Assembly (NCBI GenBank): GCA_002069785.1
Contig: MWCA01000001.1
Span: forward strand, 1 to 64,000
Source: Lentisphaerae bacterium ADurb.Bin242
GTDB taxonomy: Bacteria; Verrucomicrobiota; Lentisphaeria; Victivallales; UBA1829
Reading direction: 5' to 3'
DNA length: 64,000 nucleotides
Shown here: positions 36,372-46,422 of the stretch, one piece after another
Layout of the letters: each line of letters opens with the position of its first letter
How positions within the stretch are numbered: the first letter of the stretch is position 1
Notes under the pieces: model-generated
Seen by the model: only the letters and a program-made list of their open reading frames with translations
What the model was told of the DNA's origin: nothing
The model's database searches: none
Program-made: the position numbers and the translations under genes

Positions 36372-37481
36372 TCAGGTCAAAACCTTGGTGGATTCCGGAT
36401 CGAACAGATGGGCGGTGGAGAAAACCAGGGGAAGGGAAAGCGTTTCGCCGACCTTGACCTGTTTGTGCGCGTTGACGCGCGCAATACAGGACGCCCCCTT
36501 GTCCGTGGGCGCATCCAGGTACAGATAGGTCTCCGCTCCCATGGGTTCGATCACTTCCACGCGCGCCTGAATGACGGGGGCGCCTTTGCCGTCTTCCGCG
36601 CGTTCGGACCCGATGTCTTCCGGACGGATTCCGAAAAGGATATCCTTTTCCACAAACTTCTCCGCGGCACTCTTCCAGATCTCGGGAAGCGTGATGGACA
36701 TATTGTCGTTTTTAAAGATCAGGTCGTTGTTGATGCGGTGGACCGAACCATTGAATATGTTCATCGGAGGCGTTCCGATGAATCCGGCGACAAAGGTGTT
36801 GGCGGGACGGTCGTAGATGTTCAGGGGCGTATCCACCTGCTGGATCAGGCCGTCTTTCATCACGCAGATGCGGTCGCCCATGGTCATGGCTTCGATCTGG
36901 TCGTGGGTCACATAGATCATGGTCGTTTCCAGACGGGTGTGGAGCTTGCTGATTTCCGTGCGCATCTGGACGCGCATTTTTGCGTCCAGGTTGGAAAGCG
37001 GTTCGTCGAAAAGGAAGACTTCCGGCTTGCGCACGATCGCGCGTCCGACCGCCACCCGCTGGCGCTGACCGCCGGAGAGGGCTTTCGGCTTCCGGTCTAG
37101 AAAGTTTTCAATGCCAAGGATTTCCGCGGCATTGCGGACCCGCTTGTCGATATCCGCTTTCGGGAATTTCCGGAGACGGAGCCCGAACGCCATGTTCTCG
37201 TACACCGTCTTATGGGGATACAGGGCATAATTCTGAAAGACCATGGCAATGTCACGGTCTTTCGGCGGAACATTGTTGACGATGCGGGTCCCGATGGAAA
37301 TCATTCCCGCACTGATCTCTTCCAGACCGGCAATCATCCGCAGCGTTGTCGATTTTCCGCAGCCGGACGGGCCTACCAAAACCATGAATTCACGATCCCG
37401 GATTGTCAGATTGATCTTATTCACGGCATAGATACCGCCGTCATACACTTTGCAGACATCATTCAACACTACGCCGGCCAT
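36372..37481 (-). CDS. ugpC: Sugar ABC-importer ATPase of the UgpC/MsmX family
   Basis: The 369-residue ATPase has Walker A GPSGCGKST (37-45), signature LSGGQ (135-139), Walker B VFLFDE (155-160) and the C-terminal TOBE-type regulatory domain with GIRPEDIG that distinguishes UgpC/MalK/MsmX. It powers oligosaccharide or glycerol-phosphate importers. No permease or binding protein is nearby, so it is probably a shared ATPase serving several CUT1 importers, as MsmX does. GGAG lies ten bases before the ATG. Confidence 0.93.
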   Translation of the reverse strand: MAGVVLNDVCKVYDGGIYAVNKINLTIRDREFMVLVGPSGCGKSTTLRMIAGLEEISAGMISIGTRIVNNVPPKDRDIAMVFQNYALYPHKTVYENMAFGLRLRKFPKADIDKRVRNAAEILGIENFLDRKPKALSGGQRQRVAVGRAIVRKPEVFLFDEPLSNLDAKMRVQMRTEISKLHTRLETTMIYVTHDQIEAMTMGDRICVMKDGLIQQVDTPLNIYDRPANTFVAGFIGTPPMNIFNGSVHRINNDLIFKNDNMSITLPEIWKSAAEKFVEKDILFGIRPEDIGSERAEDGKGAPVIQARVEVIEPMGAETYLYLDAPTDKGASCIARVNAHKQVKVGETLSLPLVFSTAHLFDPESTKVLT

Positions 37482-37514
37482 GAAAAAAAACTCCTTCTTT
37501 TACAGTATCCTCTA

Positions 37515-37543
37515 ATAATAAACTGCAAAATGGAAATTTTCAA
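37515..37543 (-). promoter_or_regulatory. Candidate promoter of the ABC ATPase gene
   Basis: On the minus strand TTGAAA (37538-37543), a 17-base spacer and TATTAT (37515-37520) lie 34 bases before the ATG. Confidence 0.55.
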
Positions 37544-37623
37544 GGGGGGTATCCTTGAAAAACAAAACTATTTCCGGGGAAAATGCCCTTCCGGCACGGT
37601 ATTTACGGATTTTTCCCGCGATT

Positions 37624-38799
37624 TCATCCCGATTTTTTCCAATACGGCGAAATTTCCCGGAGACGCGCAATCACGGGCGGAAGCTTTTCCAGAACGAAAT
37701 CCACTTCCTCCATGGTGTTGTAGCGCGAAAGACTGAAACGGATCGCCCCGTGCGCCGCGGTGTAGGGAATTCCCATGGCACGAAGAACATGCGACGGCTC
37801 CAGGCTTCCCGTGGTGCATGCGCTTCCGCTCGAGGCGCAAATTCCGAACATGTCCAGGAGCATCAGGATGGATTCCCCTTCAATATATTCAAAGGAGATG
37901 TTCGTGGTATTCGGAAGCCGGTGTTCCGGATTGCCGTTGACGCGGACGTTCGGGATGGTTTCCAGAATGGTTTTCTCCAGTTTGTCCCGCAGTTTGCCGA
38001 CAAGGACGGTTTCTTCCGTAATGTGGGCGGCGGCCAGTTCGGCGGCCTTGCCCAGCCCCACGACGGACGCCACGTTTTCGGTTCCCGCGCGCCGTCCGCT
38101 CTCCTGATGCCCTCCCACGATGAAGGGACGGAAGCGCACTCCGCGCTTGACGTAGAGCGCCCCCACGCCCTTGGGAGCATGCAGCTTGTGTCCGGAAAGA
38201 CTCAGGAAATCGATGGACATATCGTCCAGATTCATCGGAATCTTTCCCACCGCCTGAACCGCGTCGGTATGAAAAAGGGCGCCGTTTTTATGCGCCAGTT
38301 CGGCCAGCTCCGCGACAGGATAGAGGTTTCCCGTTTCGTTGTTGGCCCACATGACCGAAACCACTGCCGTGTCGTCGTCGATCAGTTCCGCCGCGCGTTC
38401 CATATCCAGCCGCCCCTTGCCGTCCACGGGGATCAGGCTGACGCGGTAGCCGCGCCGTTCCAGATCTTTCCCGAGGTTCAGCACGGCGGGATGCTCCACC
38501 TTGGAGATGACCAGCTTGTTCCGTTTCGGACAGAGGTTCAAGGCGCTGTGAATCGCCGCGCTGTCGCTTTCCGTCCCGCAGGAAGTGAAGATCACTTCGG
38601 TGGGAGCGGCTCCGAGCAGGGAAGCCAGTTGTTCCCGGGCGGTCTCGATGTGTGCCGCGACCTGTCCGCCGAAAAGGTGAATGCTGGACGGATTGCCGTA
38701 CAGCTCCGTCAGGAACGGACGCATCGCCTCGAAGACTTCCGGGGCGACCGCGGTCGTGGCATTGTTGTCGAAGTAGATCACTTTTCGGGGTATATTCAT
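37624..38799 (-). CDS. nifS: Cysteine desulfurase (NifS/IscS family)
   Basis: The 391-residue PLP enzyme starts MNIPRKVIYFDNNATT, has the cofactor Lys in SGHKLHAPKG (205) and the catalytic Cys in SSGSACTTG (328), all typical of class I desulfurases. It supplies sulfane sulfur for Fe-S assembly, here to the adjacent NifU. GGAGG lies seven bases before the ATG and the start overlaps the nifU stop (ATGA). Identity as NifS rather than IscS is based on its pairing with full-length NifU. Confidence 0.95.
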   Translation of the reverse strand: MNIPRKVIYFDNNATTAVAPEVFEAMRPFLTELYGNPSSIHLFGGQVAAHIETAREQLASLLGAAPTEVIFTSCGTESDSAAIHSALNLCPKRNKLVISKVEHPAVLNLGKDLERRGYRVSLIPVDGKGRLDMERAAELIDDDTAVVSVMWANNETGNLYPVAELAELAHKNGALFHTDAVQAVGKIPMNLDDMSIDFLSLSGHKLHAPKGVGALYVKRGVRFRPFIVGGHQESGRRAGTENVASVVGLGKAAELAAAHITEETVLVGKLRDKLEKTILETIPNVRVNGNPEHRLPNTTNISFEYIEGESILMLLDMFGICASSGSACTTGSLEPSHVLRAMGIPYTAAHGAIRFSLSRYNTMEEVDFVLEKLPPVIARLREISPYWKKSG

Positions 38800-39677
38800 G
38801 CCGGCACCTCCACAACGGAGAGTTCTTCGGAAACGAACTCGTTCAGTTTGCTCTGGACCAGTTTCTTGAGGGTCAGCGGGGAGTTCGGGCAGGAGGCGCA
38901 GATCCCTTTCAGGCGGACCTTCACCAGATTTCCGTCGATGTCCACCAGTTCGATGCTTCCGCCGTCCTTTTCGAGCGCGGGCCGGATTTCCTTGTCGATC
39001 ACTTCCTGAATGCGGATGACTTTCTTCACCACGGACAACGCGGCGAATTCCTCGGCCTTGGAGCTGCGCGCCTGCGTCTCTCCGGCGGAATGTTCGCGCC
39101 AGATGCTGTCCAGAATTTCCTGAATCTGGTCCAGGCACCGGCCGCAGGCGCCGCCGGCCTTGGTGTAGTCCGTGACCTGGGCGGTGGTATGGAGATTGTT
39201 TTCCAGCGCCACCTTGCGGATTTTGGTGTCCGTGACGCCGAAGCACTTGCAGACGATCCGGCCTTCATGGTCGTCGTCCGATTCCGCCGCCTGAAAAGCC
39301 TCTCCGTGCTTGCTCTTGTAGTCCGAGATGGCGGCCTGGAGAGCCTCCATGCCCATCACGGAACAGTGCATTTTTTCTTCGGGCAGTTCGCCCAGAAGCG
39401 CCACAATATCTTTATTGGTGATTTTTGCCGCTTCCTCCAGCGTCTTTCCCTTTACGATCTCCGTCAGGGCGGAGGAGGACGCGATGGCGCTGGCGCAGCC
39501 GAACGTCTTGAACTTGGCGTCGCAGATTTTTCCGTCCTTGTCCAGCTTCAGGAAGATTTTCAACGCATCGCCGCAGCTCAGGTTTCCCACTTCCGCGACC
39601 GCGTCGGCATTCTCGATTTCGCCCACATTCCGCGGATTCAGAAAATGATCCATGACTTTCGAGGTGTATTTCCACAT
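38796..39677 (-). CDS. nifU: NifU Fe-S cluster scaffold (three-domain)
   Basis: The 293-residue protein has all three NifU domains: IscU-like scaffold with Cys 35, 61 and 105 (LSCGDA, FGCASA, MHCSV), a central BFD-like [2Fe-2S] domain with Cys 143, 145, 178 and 181, and a C-terminal Nfu domain with CASC (260-263). It assembles Fe-S clusters using sulfur from NifS. No nitrogenase genes are near, so it is the housekeeping Fe-S system. It follows proS by 38 bases, with GGAAG seven bases before the ATG. Confidence 0.95.
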   Translation of the reverse strand: MWKYTSKVMDHFLNPRNVGEIENADAVAEVGNLSCGDALKIFLKLDKDGKICDAKFKTFGCASAIASSSALTEIVKGKTLEEAAKITNKDIVALLGELPEEKMHCSVMGMEALQAAISDYKSKHGEAFQAAESDDDHEGRIVCKCFGVTDTKIRKVALENNLHTTAQVTDYTKAGGACGRCLDQIQEILDSIWREHSAGETQARSSKAEEFAALSVVKKVIRIQEVIDKEIRPALEKDGGSIELVDIDGNLVKVRLKGICASCPNSPLTLKKLVQSKLNEFVSEELSVVEVPA

Positions 39678-39715
39678 GATGCACTTCCTTTCCTAATGAA
39701 ATAATATGAAGTCAA

Positions 39716-41449
39716 TTAAATATCGAACTTTTTCAGTTCCTCCCGGACCTTGTCCGCAAGGATTCCGGCGGCTTCGGCGGCGGGGAAAAGTTCGGCGTCG
39801 CGCGAAGTCCGCAACTTGAATTCCACCTTGCCCTGCTCCAGACTCTTGGGCGAAACGATCGCGCGGAAGGGAATCCCGATGAGATCGGCGTCGCTGAACA
39901 TGAATCCGGCCTTTTCGCCGCGGTCGTCGAACAGCACTTCCACGCCCAGCGCCCGGAGTTCGTCGTAGAGCTTCTCCGCCGCCTCGCCTACGCCGCCCTT
40001 GTCCGGATTCAGTGCGCAGAGATGAACCTGATACGGCGTGATCGACATCGGCCAGACCGGCCCGTAGTCGTCGTGCGAATCCTCCACGACGGACGCCATG
40101 GTCCTTCCGACGCCGATCCCGTAACAGCCCATGATCATCGGATGCGACTTCCCGTCCTTGTCCAGATAATTGCACATCATCGGGCCGGAATATTTCGTCC
40201 CGAGCTGGAAGATGTTGCCCACTTCGATGCCGCGCTTCATCAGCAGCGGCTGTCCCGTCACCGGACAGGGATCGCCTTCGCGGACCGTGGCAATGTCCGT
40301 GACATCCGCATCCTTCAGGTCGCGTCCGTAGTTGAAATTCCGGTAGTGATAGTCCGTTTCGTTGGCGCCCACCACCAGGTTCGAGGTTCCCGCGACGGAG
40401 GGGTCTACCACGATGCGCACCTTCGCCGGGTCCAGTCCGATCGGAGAGGCGAAGCCCGGAACCGCGCCCGCCGCAAGGATCTGCGGGTCGTTGGCGAATT
40501 TCAGGTCCAGGACGCCGAGATGATTCTGGAGCTTGCTCTCGTTGACCTCGAAATCGCCGCGGATCATCACAAAGATCAGTTTTCCTTCGTGATCCGCGTA
40601 GAAAACCGCCTTCCCGGTGTTTTCCGGCTTGACGCCGAGGAAAGCCGCGACCTCTTCGATGGTCTTCTGTCCGGGCGTATGCACCTTTTCCAGCGGAAGT
40701 TCTTCACCGGACTTCTCGAATTTCAGCGCGGAAACCGCGATTTCGCGGTTCGCTTTGTAGCTCTTCCTGTCCGGCGACAGAAAAATCGTGTCTTCCCCGC
40801 ATTCCGCAACCGACATGAATTCGTGGGAAATGTTCCCTCCCATCATGCCGGAGTTGGCGCGGATGGAGACCACGTTCCGCAATCCCGCCCGCCGGAAGAT
40901 CCGTTCATAGGCTTCATGAGCGCGCTCGTAATATTTTTCCAGACACTCCTGGCTGGCGTGAAAACTGTAGGCGTCCTTCATCGTGAATTCGCGGACGCGG
41001 ATCAGGCCGGCGCGCGGCCGCGCCTCGTCGCGGTATTTCGTCTGAATCTGATAGGCCATGACCGGAAGCTGCTTGTAGCTGGTGATCTCCGTGCGGACCA
41101 GGTGGACGACCGCCTCTTCATGAGTCATTCCCAGGAGCATGGCTTTTCCGTTGCGGTCCTTGAAACGGAGCAGTTCCTCCCCGACCGACTGATACCGGCC
41201 CGACTCCTCCCACAATTCCGCGGGAAGCACCACCGGCATCTTGACCTCCTGGCCGTCGATGCGGTTCATTTCCTCGCGGATGATCGCTTCGATCTTCTCG
41301 AGGATCCGCATTCCGATCGGAAGTATGGAATAAATCCCGGCGGAAACCGGACGGATGTAACCGCCGCGGACCAGAAACTTATGACTGATGGTTTTCGCGT
41401 CTTTCGGATCCTCCTTGATCCGGCGACCGAGCAGCTGCGACATTTTCAT
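39716..41449 (-). CDS. proS: Prolyl-tRNA synthetase (bacterial type with editing domain)
   Basis: The 577-residue class II synthetase has motif 1 (IGMRILEKIEAIIREEMN), motif 2 (TKYRDEARPRAGLIRVREF) and motif 3 (GCYGIGVGRTMASVVE), an inserted YbaK-type editing domain (~225-390) that deacylates mis-charged Ala-tRNA, and the anticodon-binding C-terminus. GGAGG lies nine bases before the ATG. It leads a proS-nifU-nifS gene run. Confidence 0.97.
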   Translation of the reverse strand: MKMSQLLGRRIKEDPKDAKTISHKFLVRGGYIRPVSAGIYSILPIGMRILEKIEAIIREEMNRIDGQEVKMPVVLPAELWEESGRYQSVGEELLRFKDRNGKAMLLGMTHEEAVVHLVRTEITSYKQLPVMAYQIQTKYRDEARPRAGLIRVREFTMKDAYSFHASQECLEKYYERAHEAYERIFRRAGLRNVVSIRANSGMMGGNISHEFMSVAECGEDTIFLSPDRKSYKANREIAVSALKFEKSGEELPLEKVHTPGQKTIEEVAAFLGVKPENTGKAVFYADHEGKLIFVMIRGDFEVNESKLQNHLGVLDLKFANDPQILAAGAVPGFASPIGLDPAKVRIVVDPSVAGTSNLVVGANETDYHYRNFNYGRDLKDADVTDIATVREGDPCPVTGQPLLMKRGIEVGNIFQLGTKYSGPMMCNYLDKDGKSHPMIMGCYGIGVGRTMASVVEDSHDDYGPVWPMSITPYQVHLCALNPDKGGVGEAAEKLYDELRALGVEVLFDDRGEKAGFMFSDADLIGIPFRAIVSPKSLEQGKVEFKLRTSRDAELFPAAEAAGILADKVREELKKFDI

Positions 41450-41489
41450 TGGGACAAGCCTCCAAAGCTGAAATTTTTATGAACTTGTT

Positions 41490-41518
41490 AATATCACACC
41501 AAAACGGTATTCTTTCAA
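41490..41518 (-). promoter_or_regulatory. Candidate proS promoter
   Basis: On the minus strand TTGAAA (41513-41518), a 17-base spacer and GATATT (41490-41495) preceded by an extended TGT. The -35 sits in a GCTTGAAA-type block seen at other promoters here. Confidence 0.5.
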
Positions 41519-41678
41519 GCCGGAAGGATACGTAAAAACGCAAAAAAGCCCGGCCCGTCTTTTCAAAACCGGCGGGTCCGCAAAGAAAAACGGGAGGAAA
41601 AAGCATATTTTCCGGATGCCGGACACTTCGCCGTTCCCGGAAATGCAATATTTTTATAAAAAAATTTTGAATTTCCCC

Positions 41679-41708
41679 TTGACACCGATATGTAATAGTT
41701 CATATAAT
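41679..41708 (+). promoter_or_regulatory. Consensus sigma-70 promoter with embedded operator
   Basis: TTGACA (41679-41684) and TATAAT (41703-41708) are both perfect, 18 bases apart. Between and overlapping them, ATATG-N8-CATAT (41688-41705) is a perfect dyad suited to a regulator that represses its own promoter. Confidence 0.75.
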
Positions 41709-41737
41709 AGGCATCGTAAAAAGGAAAGGCTTTCCGG

Positions 41738-42850
41738 ATGATTCTGCCGATTTATCAGAATTTGAGCGAAAAACTCGAAAAATACATCGCGGACAACGGG
41801 ATTACCGGAAGAATGCCGGGAGTCCTGAAACTCAGCCGCGAACTCGGCGTGCATCATGTGACGCTTTCCAAGGCAATGCGGATTCTGGAGAAAAAAGGAG
41901 TCCTTTCGATCAACGGAACCAAAGGGACGTTTGTCCATGAAAGTTCCGTGAAGCGCCCGAAACATCATGTGATCGCATTGGTCGGAGCCGATGCCGAGCA
42001 GGTCGAAAGCAAGGAAATCCTGACCCGTCTCAATGAGGCGGCGCGAAGGTCCGGCTACCATGTAATCGGGATCACTTTCGAAGAGGGGCTTTATCAAAGG
42101 AACAAGGCGATCCTTCTGAATTTTCCCGTGGACGGTTTTCTGTTCCGGATGTCGTCCCTGCGAAGAGAACAGGCGGAACTCCTGCGGCGCGAGGAATTCC
42201 CAATGGTTTCGGGGGCGCGCAAGGAAGGATACCCCTGGCTGGACCAGACGGACTGCGACCATCATGCCGGATACTCTCTGCTTCTGGACCGTCTGCTTGC
42301 GCTCGGACACCGCCGGATCGCGTTTCTGGAATTCGACCGTGTTCCGGAATACCGTTTCTACCTGAACAATATCCGCCGTGTTTTCGAGGAAAAACTCGGA
42401 GACGCATTCGATCCCGATCTGTTTTATGCAAAGGAACGGGGCCGTGATCTCCTGCTGGAATACGGGGAAGACTACTGGGAAATCTATCCGGAACGCGCCC
42501 TGAAATTCTGGTTCGCCCTTCCGGAGCCGCCGACGGCGGTCATCGCGCCGCTTCCGTTGCTGATCCGGATCGACCGGTTCCTTGAAAAAATGAAAATCAA
42601 GGTCCCGCAGAATGTTTCCCTGATGCTTGTAAGCAGTTCGGGGAAAATGGAATACAAAAAATTTTCAGGAATCGTGTATGATGAATACGACATGCTGCTG
42701 TGGGGACTTCACTGTCTGCTGGACCGTCTGAACGGGAAGGTCATGGAGCCGCAGCATTATTTTCAGAAACCCGTTTTTCATGAAGGAGCATCCGTCGGCA
42801 AAGCACCGGAAAAATATGAAAAAATATTGAACAAGAGAGGTGAGATATGA
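41738..42850 (+). CDS. GntR-type HTH / LacI-type sensor hybrid transcriptional regulator
   Basis: Residues ~1-72 are a GntR winged helix ([30 protein letters not shown] with the wing ingTKGTFV). Residues ~78-350 are a LacI/periplasmic-binding sensor fold ([13 protein letters not shown], then [10 protein letters not shown]). Such AraR-like hybrids bind sugars and control adjacent genes. It overlaps the pseudopilin gene by four bases (ATGA) and sits under a consensus promoter with an internal dyad, so autoregulation and control of the downstream DUF4838 gene are likely. The effector is unknown. Confidence 0.9.
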   Translation: MILPIYQNLSEKLEKYIADNGITGRMPGVLKLSRELGVHHVTLSKAMRILEKKGVLSINGTKGTFVHESSVKRPKHHVIALVGADAEQVESKEILTRLNEAARRSGYHVIGITFEEGLYQRNKAILLNFPVDGFLFRMSSLRREQAELLRREEFPMVSGARKEGYPWLDQTDCDHHAGYSLLLDRLLALGHRRIAFLEFDRVPEYRFYLNNIRRVFEEKLGDAFDPDLFYAKERGRDLLLEYGEDYWEIYPERALKFWFALPEPPTAVIAPLPLLIRIDRFLEKMKIKVPQNVSLMLVSSSGKMEYKKFSGIVYDEYDMLLWGLHCLLDRLNGKVMEPQHYFQKPVFHEGASVGKAPEKYEKILNKRGEI

Positions 42851-43551
42851 GTGTCTTTCAAAACCGTTTCCATCGTCCGGCATGTTTTACATTGATCGAA
42901 CTCCTGATTGTGATTGCGATCATCGCGATTCTGGCCGGGATGCTCCTGCCGGCTTTGAACAAGGCAAGAATGATTGCCCTCCGGCTTTCCTGTCTGAGTA
43001 AACTGAAGCAGTTTTCTCTGGCGGAAGCCATGTATTCCTCTGACTATAAAGACTGGATCAATCCCGGAACTGTCAATCCTCCGGGGGAAGCGTGGTTTTA
43101 CCGGACTTTCACTTCCATGTATCCTCGCGGTGGAAATATGAAAAAAGTCTTTGTCTGTCCGGCTGAAACGATTCCGTGGGGAACGTCGCCCGATTTTCAA
43201 TACAGTCATTATGGAGTGAATACCCATTTGACTGGAAGCATTACCACAGGCGGCTATGTGCGTCTCCGTACCAGTGTCCCGGCGCCGTCGAAGGCGCTGC
43301 ATATTGCGGACAGCAACCGGGGAAACTCCTATGCCGTCACGGATTGCTACTGGGTTGGTTACCGTCACGGAACCCCGAGACAGCCCTATGGCGTGATGGC
43401 TCTCGCCCCGATCCCTTCCTCTGTGAACGTAGTTTATCTGGACGGTCATGCGGAACCCAGGGTTTACCGTACTTTCATCGGGAAGGAAAATTTTTACGGG
43501 CGGGGCAACTACGGATTCGACCTGAATTCCGACGGAAGAAAAAATCTCTGA
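42847..43551 (+). CDS. Type II secretion-like pseudopilin (prepilin leader, Lentisphaerae type)
   Basis: The 234-residue protein has a short basic leader, cleavage before Phe 14, Glu 18 at +5 and a long hydrophobic helix continuing to LLPALNKAR. The mature domain ends with [12 protein letters not shown], an H/DG-type motif of DUF1559-like proteins that occur in many copies in Lentisphaerae and Planctomycetes. Such proteins are exported and processed by prepilin peptidase. It is translationally coupled to the regulator and precedes the DUF4838 gene by 31 bases. A surface or substrate-binding role is inferred. Confidence 0.88.
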   Translation: MSVFQNRFHRPACFTLIELLIVIAIIAILAGMLLPALNKARMIALRLSCLSKLKQFSLAEAMYSSDYKDWINPGTVNPPGEAWFYRTFTSMYPRGGNMKKVFVCPAETIPWGTSPDFQYSHYGVNTHLTGSITTGGYVRLRTSVPAPSKALHIADSNRGNSYAVTDCYWVGYRHGTPRQPYGVMALAPIPSSVNVVYLDGHAEPRVYRTFIGKENFYGRGNYGFDLNSDGRKNL

Positions 43552-43582
43552 TCATTCAAGATAAAACGGAGGAGAATAAGAA

Positions 43583-46375
43583 ATGCTGCAATGGAAATGT
43601 TTTTACGGTTGTCTGCTGTGCTGTGTCCTGTTCCCTTTGAGCGCCCGGGTCACACTGGCAGAAAATGGGAAAACGGAGTATGTGATCGTTACGGCGGAAA
43701 ATGCCGCGGCGGCGGAACGAAACGCCGCGCAGGAGCTGCACGACTGTCTGAAAAAGGTGACGGGCGCGGATTTCCGGATTGTTGACCAGAAGCAGAAGAG
43801 GACTTCGCCCGGTATCTTTGTCGGGAATACGGATTTTGCATCAGCCCAGGGCATGAAACAGGATTCTTTCGGTCCGGAAGAATGGAGCATCCGGAGTGTG
43901 GGGAAAGAGATTGTCATTACCGGAGGACGTCCGCGCGGCGTGTTATACGGAGTTTATGATTTTCTGGAACGTTTTGCCGGATGCCGCTGGTTCAGCATCG
44001 ACATGGATTATACACCGTCCATGGCGGTGCTGGAGGTCCCGGAGGAAATCCGGATTCAGTCCAACCCCGCGTTCCGTTACCGCGCTATCTATTTTCTTGT
44101 GAGCAATATGCCCGCAAAAGCGTTTCATCACTTTACAAACCATGCCCGCATGAATTCGTACGGCAACCTGCCGGAATACGGTTTTTCCGAAATGTATGGA
44201 AGTCCCCGGGGATGCCACAGTTATCTGGACTATTCCAAAGATTTTCCCGTTGAAATCTCCTGGATGGGAGAAAACGGAAAACGGGTTCAAGTCCGGAAAC
44301 AGACCGACGGACAAATCTGTTATTCTCATCCCGAGGTCCGGAAACGCTTCATTGAGAAAATGAAAGCCTATATCAAAACCGACCGGGAGGAAGCGGCGAA
44401 GAAAGGAACCTCTTATCCGGTATTTTATGATATGTCTGCGAATGACTGTTCCGTGCCGTGTCATTGTCCGGACTGCGCAAAGCTGGCGGAAAAATATGGT
44501 ATTTCGGGGATGGTGATCGATTTTACGAACACGGTTGCAAAGGAGATCGAAAAAGAATATCCCGATGTCCTTGTCATGATGTTTGCATACAAGGAATCCA
44601 TGATCCCCCCGAAAGATATCCGGGCCCGCGACAATGTTGTCGTCCGGCTTGCCTTCATGGATGTTGAATTTGCGGGCGGAAAGAACCGCGATGTCATGCG
44701 CCCTCTGGGAAATCCGCAGAACCGCTGGTATGTGGAGCAGATGGACAACTGGCGCAAAGCCGCAAAGAACCTTGCCGTCTGGGATTACTGGAAACTCTAC
44801 ACCGAACCGTTTCCGTGTCCGAAAACACCGGTTTCGAACCTGCCGGAACTGGTTCGAAAATATCGCGATCTGGGAGTGGTTCACCTGTTTGTCGAAGCGG
44901 AAATTGCCTCCGCCGAAAGAGTCATTCCCGACAGTTTCATTGATCTTCGGAATTATGCCGGAGCCAGGCTGATGGTAAACCCCGACCTTGACATGAAATC
45001 GCTTGTCGAGGATTTCATGAACGGATTCTACGGGAAAGGGGCCGCGCCCATGAAAGAGTATCTTTCCTATCTTGAAACCCGGATGAATGAAGAGCCTTTG
45101 CCTCTGAGTTACGTGCACCCGGCCAAACGGAAATTCATGGACAAAGACTTCTTTCTCACGGTGGACCGGCTTCTGTCCCAGGCGGAAAAATCAGCCGCAG
45201 GAGAGCCTCTTCCTCTGGCGAATGTGGAACAGGAACGGCTGATTCTGGACATCGCTTATCTGAACATGCTGGACAAATTTCCGGAGAATCCCTTGAAATT
45301 GAGCAGAGAACAGTTGGAAGCCCGGATTCGGAAGAACCTGGATGCCTTTGGAAGAAAGCACTTTACGGAATCCCGCTGGAATCAAATCAAAGGCAGTAAT
45401 TTTCAACGATTCCTGGCTCCGCTGTACCGTCCTCCGCTGCCGGAAAAGTTCAAGGATAAGACGGTGATCGACATGATCTGGTCGGACATCGGGCAGGCCG
45501 CTCCGGTAGAGGATGCCGATGCCGCGGCAGGAAAAGCGTTGTCCGTCCCCATAACGCATTATTCGGCAAAGGAACCGTTTCATGGGCGGGAGGTCGAATT
45601 CGGAGTCTATGCGAGAGACCGGAAACAGCATCTCCTTACGAGAAAAGTTGCGAAAGCGGATCTTCCGCAGGATGAAAAATATCATTTCTATTATCTTGGA
45701 CGCTCCCGGATTCTGGAAAACACATGCCTGTGGGTTCATTGGACGTGGTGGATCCAGATTCCCTTGAAGATGGTCTACGATCCGCTGAACGCAGAGGCCG
45801 TATACGATGTTTATCTTTCACTCAAAGCGCAGGGACCCTCCTATGTGAAAAATTCAAAACAGCCGGATGACCTCCGGGTGGATCGTGCCATTTTCGTAAA
45901 GGTAATGAACATGGAGAATCCTCTTCCGCCCGAACTTCAGGGGAAGAAAGCGATTGAGATTCCTTATTCCGCGTTTGAATACCTGGTTGAAAAGAAGATC
46001 GACGAGGACGCTGTCGAGAAAATGGCGGTTTCTCCGAAAGGAAACGATCTGCATTCCAAGGAACCCGCCTTCGGACTGATTGACCTGAAAACGAAAAAAC
46101 GTCCGTTCACAACCCGTATTCCCGCTGCGGAAATCGCGCAGGACGAGAAATATCACCTCTACAAGCTCGGACGCTCGAAGCTGACTCCCGATATGAGGTT
46201 ATGGGGACACTTCACCTGGCATATGAGTTGTCCGCTCGGAAAATATTTCAACAGCGCAGATCCGGACGCCGAATATGATGTTTACGTTTCCCTGAAGTTG
46301 CAGGGACCGGCTTATGTGAAGGATTCGAAAAAGGAAAACGCATTCCTTGTGGAACGCATTTTCCTGGTCAAGTAA
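43583..46375 (+). CDS. Secreted DUF4838 protein with tandem C-terminal beta domains
   Basis: The 930-residue protein has a signal peptide (~1-25), an alpha-glucuronidase-like N-terminal domain (AAAERNAAQELHDCLKKVTG), and a DUF4838 TIM-barrel-like core (~200-530) with CHCPDC. The C-terminus carries two copies of a ~120-residue beta domain (approximately 650-772 and 813-930) sharing QDEKYH, LGRS, W-x-H-(F/W)-T-W and EYDVY-like blocks, probably carbohydrate-binding. GGAGGAG lies about seven bases before the ATG. With the regulator and pseudopilin it forms a probable glycan-degradation locus. Confidence 0.85.
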   Translation: MLQWKCFYGCLLCCVLFPLSARVTLAENGKTEYVIVTAENAAAAERNAAQELHDCLKKVTGADFRIVDQKQKRTSPGIFVGNTDFASAQGMKQDSFGPEEWSIRSVGKEIVITGGRPRGVLYGVYDFLERFAGCRWFSIDMDYTPSMAVLEVPEEIRIQSNPAFRYRAIYFLVSNMPAKAFHHFTNHARMNSYGNLPEYGFSEMYGSPRGCHSYLDYSKDFPVEISWMGENGKRVQVRKQTDGQICYSHPEVRKRFIEKMKAYIKTDREEAAKKGTSYPVFYDMSANDCSVPCHCPDCAKLAEKYGISGMVIDFTNTVAKEIEKEYPDVLVMMFAYKESMIPPKDIRARDNVVVRLAFMDVEFAGGKNRDVMRPLGNPQNRWYVEQMDNWRKAAKNLAVWDYWKLYTEPFPCPKTPVSNLPELVRKYRDLGVVHLFVEAEIASAERVIPDSFIDLRNYAGARLMVNPDLDMKSLVEDFMNGFYGKGAAPMKEYLSYLETRMNEEPLPLSYVHPAKRKFMDKDFFLTVDRLLSQAEKSAAGEPLPLANVEQERLILDIAYLNMLDKFPENPLKLSREQLEARIRKNLDAFGRKHFTESRWNQIKGSNFQRFLAPLYRPPLPEKFKDKTVIDMIWSDIGQAAPVEDADAAAGKALSVPITHYSAKEPFHGREVEFGVYARDRKQHLLTRKVAKADLPQDEKYHFYYLGRSRILENTCLWVHWTWWIQIPLKMVYDPLNAEAVYDVYLSLKAQGPSYVKNSKQPDDLRVDRAIFVKVMNMENPLPPELQGKKAIEIPYSAFEYLVEKKIDEDAVEKMAVSPKGNDLHSKEPAFGLIDLKTKKRPFTTRIPAAEIAQDEKYHLYKLGRSKLTPDMRLWGHFTWHMSCPLGKYFNSADPDAEYDVYVSLKLQGPAYVKDSKKENAFLVERIFLVK

Positions 46376-46422
46376 AGGAACCATGCCGGCATTTCGCGTT
46401 TTACTGAATCAAGAGCGGGCGG

